NCBI GenBank assembly: GCA_947469815.1
Contig: CANIRI010000018.1
Location: 1 to 16,712 of the forward strand
Length of the DNA stretch: 16,712 bases
Direction of reading: 5' to 3'
Source of the DNA: Comamonadaceae bacterium
GTDB lineage: Bacteria > Pseudomonadota > Gammaproteobacteria > Burkholderiales > Burkholderiaceae_C
The notes under the pieces are model-generated. The model did not search any database and was not told the origin of the DNA. It saw nothing but the letters and a program-made list of their open reading frames with translations. Below, in pieces: positions 14,834-16,712 of the stretch. How positions within the stretch are numbered: the stretch's first letter is position 1; the number at the start of each line of letters is the position of its first letter. The translations under genes were made by a program, and so were the position numbers.

Positions 14834-15766
14834 TTACGGCAGGACCAGATGGTGGCCGAATTTGTTGGCCAAAAACTGCTCCCCGCTCTCCAGAATTTCA
14901 TAGCGGAAGGCTTCGGCCGCGGGCGAGAGCACCTTGGATAAGGTGTGAACCATATTCCACACGCGAAAGACCGGCGTTGCCTGCACGTCCAGGATCGCAA
15001 TCTGCCCGTGATCCAGTTCCGAACCGATGGTGTGCAGTGACACAAATCCCAGCCCCAGGCCGGCCATCACTGCCTGCTTGAGCGTTTCATTGCTGTTGAC
15101 CTGCATTTGCAGGCGGGGTTCCACCCGGTGGTCGGCAAAAAACTTCTGCATCGCGACCCGTGTGCCGGAACCTTGCTCCCGCACAATGAACTCGTAAGGC
15201 CGCAGGTCATCCGCCGTGAGCTGCTCCCGCTCCACCAGGGGGTGGTCACTTGCGGCCACAAACACCAGGGGATGCGCTGCAAACGGCTCGGCGCGGGTTT
15301 GCAATTCGGTGGGGGGTTGTCCCATCACTGCGATATCGACTTCGTTGTTTTGCAGCATCTTGATGAGTTGCTCGCGGTTGCCGGTACACACCCGGATATC
15401 AACGCCCGCATGTCGCGCCCGGAAATCTGACAGCATGCGCATCATGAAGTACTTGGCGGTGCTGACCATGCCCACGGTGAGCAGGCCGATTTCAGCGCGC
15501 TGCAGGCGTGCGCTCGCATCTTCCGCATCTTTCAGCAGCGCCAGAATTTTGCGGGCGTAAACCACCATGTATTCGCCGGTGGTCGTCAGGCTAACCTTTT
15601 TGCCGCTGCGATCGAACAAGGGCATGCCGACCTGCGACTCCAGTTCTTTGATCTGCATGGTCACCGCAGGCGGCGTCAGGTGCAAATTTTCTGCGGCACG
15701 GACAAAACTCAGCTGGCGGGCAACTTCATTGAAAACCCGTAGTTGCCGGAAGGTGGCATTTTTCAT
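14834..15766 (-). CDS. cbbR: LysR-type regulator of Calvin-cycle genes, CbbR
   Basis: LysR-family activator of 310 residues that binds the cbb promoter and responds to Calvin-cycle metabolites. The N-terminal winged HTH (about 3-62) reads TFRQLRVFNEVARQLSFVRA, then HLTPPAVTMQIKELE and MPLFDRSGKKVSLTTTGE. A linker helix and a two-lobed effector domain follow (GMVSTAKYFMMRMLSDF; VREQGSGTRVAMQKFF; MAGLGLGFVSLHTI). These match CbbR in particular: TAKYF and SGTR in the effector domain are usual there. AAGG lies eight bases before the ATG. It is transcribed divergently from cbbL across 127 bp holding an LysR-type inverted repeat, the standard cbbR-cbbLS layout. Confidence 0.95.
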   Translation of the reverse strand: MKNATFRQLRVFNEVARQLSFVRAAENLHLTPPAVTMQIKELESQVGMPLFDRSGKKVSLTTTGEYMVVYARKILALLKDAEDASARLQRAEIGLLTVGMVSTAKYFMMRMLSDFRARHAGVDIRVCTGNREQLIKMLQNNEVDIAVMGQPPTELQTRAEPFAAHPLVFVAASDHPLVEREQLTADDLRPYEFIVREQGSGTRVAMQKFFADHRVEPRLQMQVNSNETLKQAVMAGLGLGFVSLHTIGSELDHGQIAILDVQATPVFRVWNMVHTLSKVLSPAAEAFRYEILESGEQFLANKFGHHLVLP

Positions 15767-15797
15767 GGCGGCGGCCTTTGGTTGCGTGTTCGGTTAA

Positions 15798-16712
<915 letters not shown>

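Overview
The window looks like chromosomal DNA of a betaproteobacterium, most likely order Burkholderiales and family Comamonadaceae (Rhodoferax/Polaromonas-like). This is inferred from protein character, the moderately high GC content, the arrangement pstSCAB-phoU-phoB-phoR with ppx alongside, rho followed by rpmE2, and a red-type form I RuBisCO. No species can be fixed from the sequence alone. There are no rRNA, tRNA, CRISPR or mobile-element signatures, coding density is very high, and the longest gap between genes is about 200 bp.

Left block (1-3483, minus strand): a UDP-glucose 6-dehydrogenase gene (ugd) that runs off the left edge, preceded by ppx (exopolyphosphatase/GppA family), then a secreted single-domain fasciclin (FAS1) protein. 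The fasciclin gene diverges from pstS across a 181-bp regulatory region that carries two separate PHO-box-like arrays, one facing each gene.

Central block (3665-10325, plus strand): pstS, pstC, pstA, pstB, phoU, phoB and phoR form a compact high-affinity phosphate uptake and sensing cluster. Several start/stop overlaps point to translational coupling. An 11-bp perfect hairpin separates pstS from pstC. A 12-bp stem lies between the phoB stop and the presumed phoR start. phoR has no ATG or GTG start, and its open frame runs back to the phoB stop codon in the same reading frame. PhoR and PhoB should sense phosphate starvation through PstSCAB/PhoU and activate pstS and probably the fasciclin gene. 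ppx links the locus to polyphosphate turnover.

Right block (10299-16712): a large GT-C-type membrane glycosyltransferase-like gene (minus) overlaps the 3' end of phoR by 27 bp. It is followed by rpmE2 (minus, with a clear intrinsic terminator) and rho (minus). A plus-strand gene encodes a cobalamin-binding-domain protein resembling the AerR/PpaA/AppA-SCHIC regulators of purple bacteria. It converges on cbbR, which in turn diverges from cbbL, the start of a Calvin-cycle operon cut by the right edge. The points most worth following up are the AerR-like gene beside cbbR/cbbL, the fasciclin gene with its own PHO box, and the unusual phoB-phoR junction.
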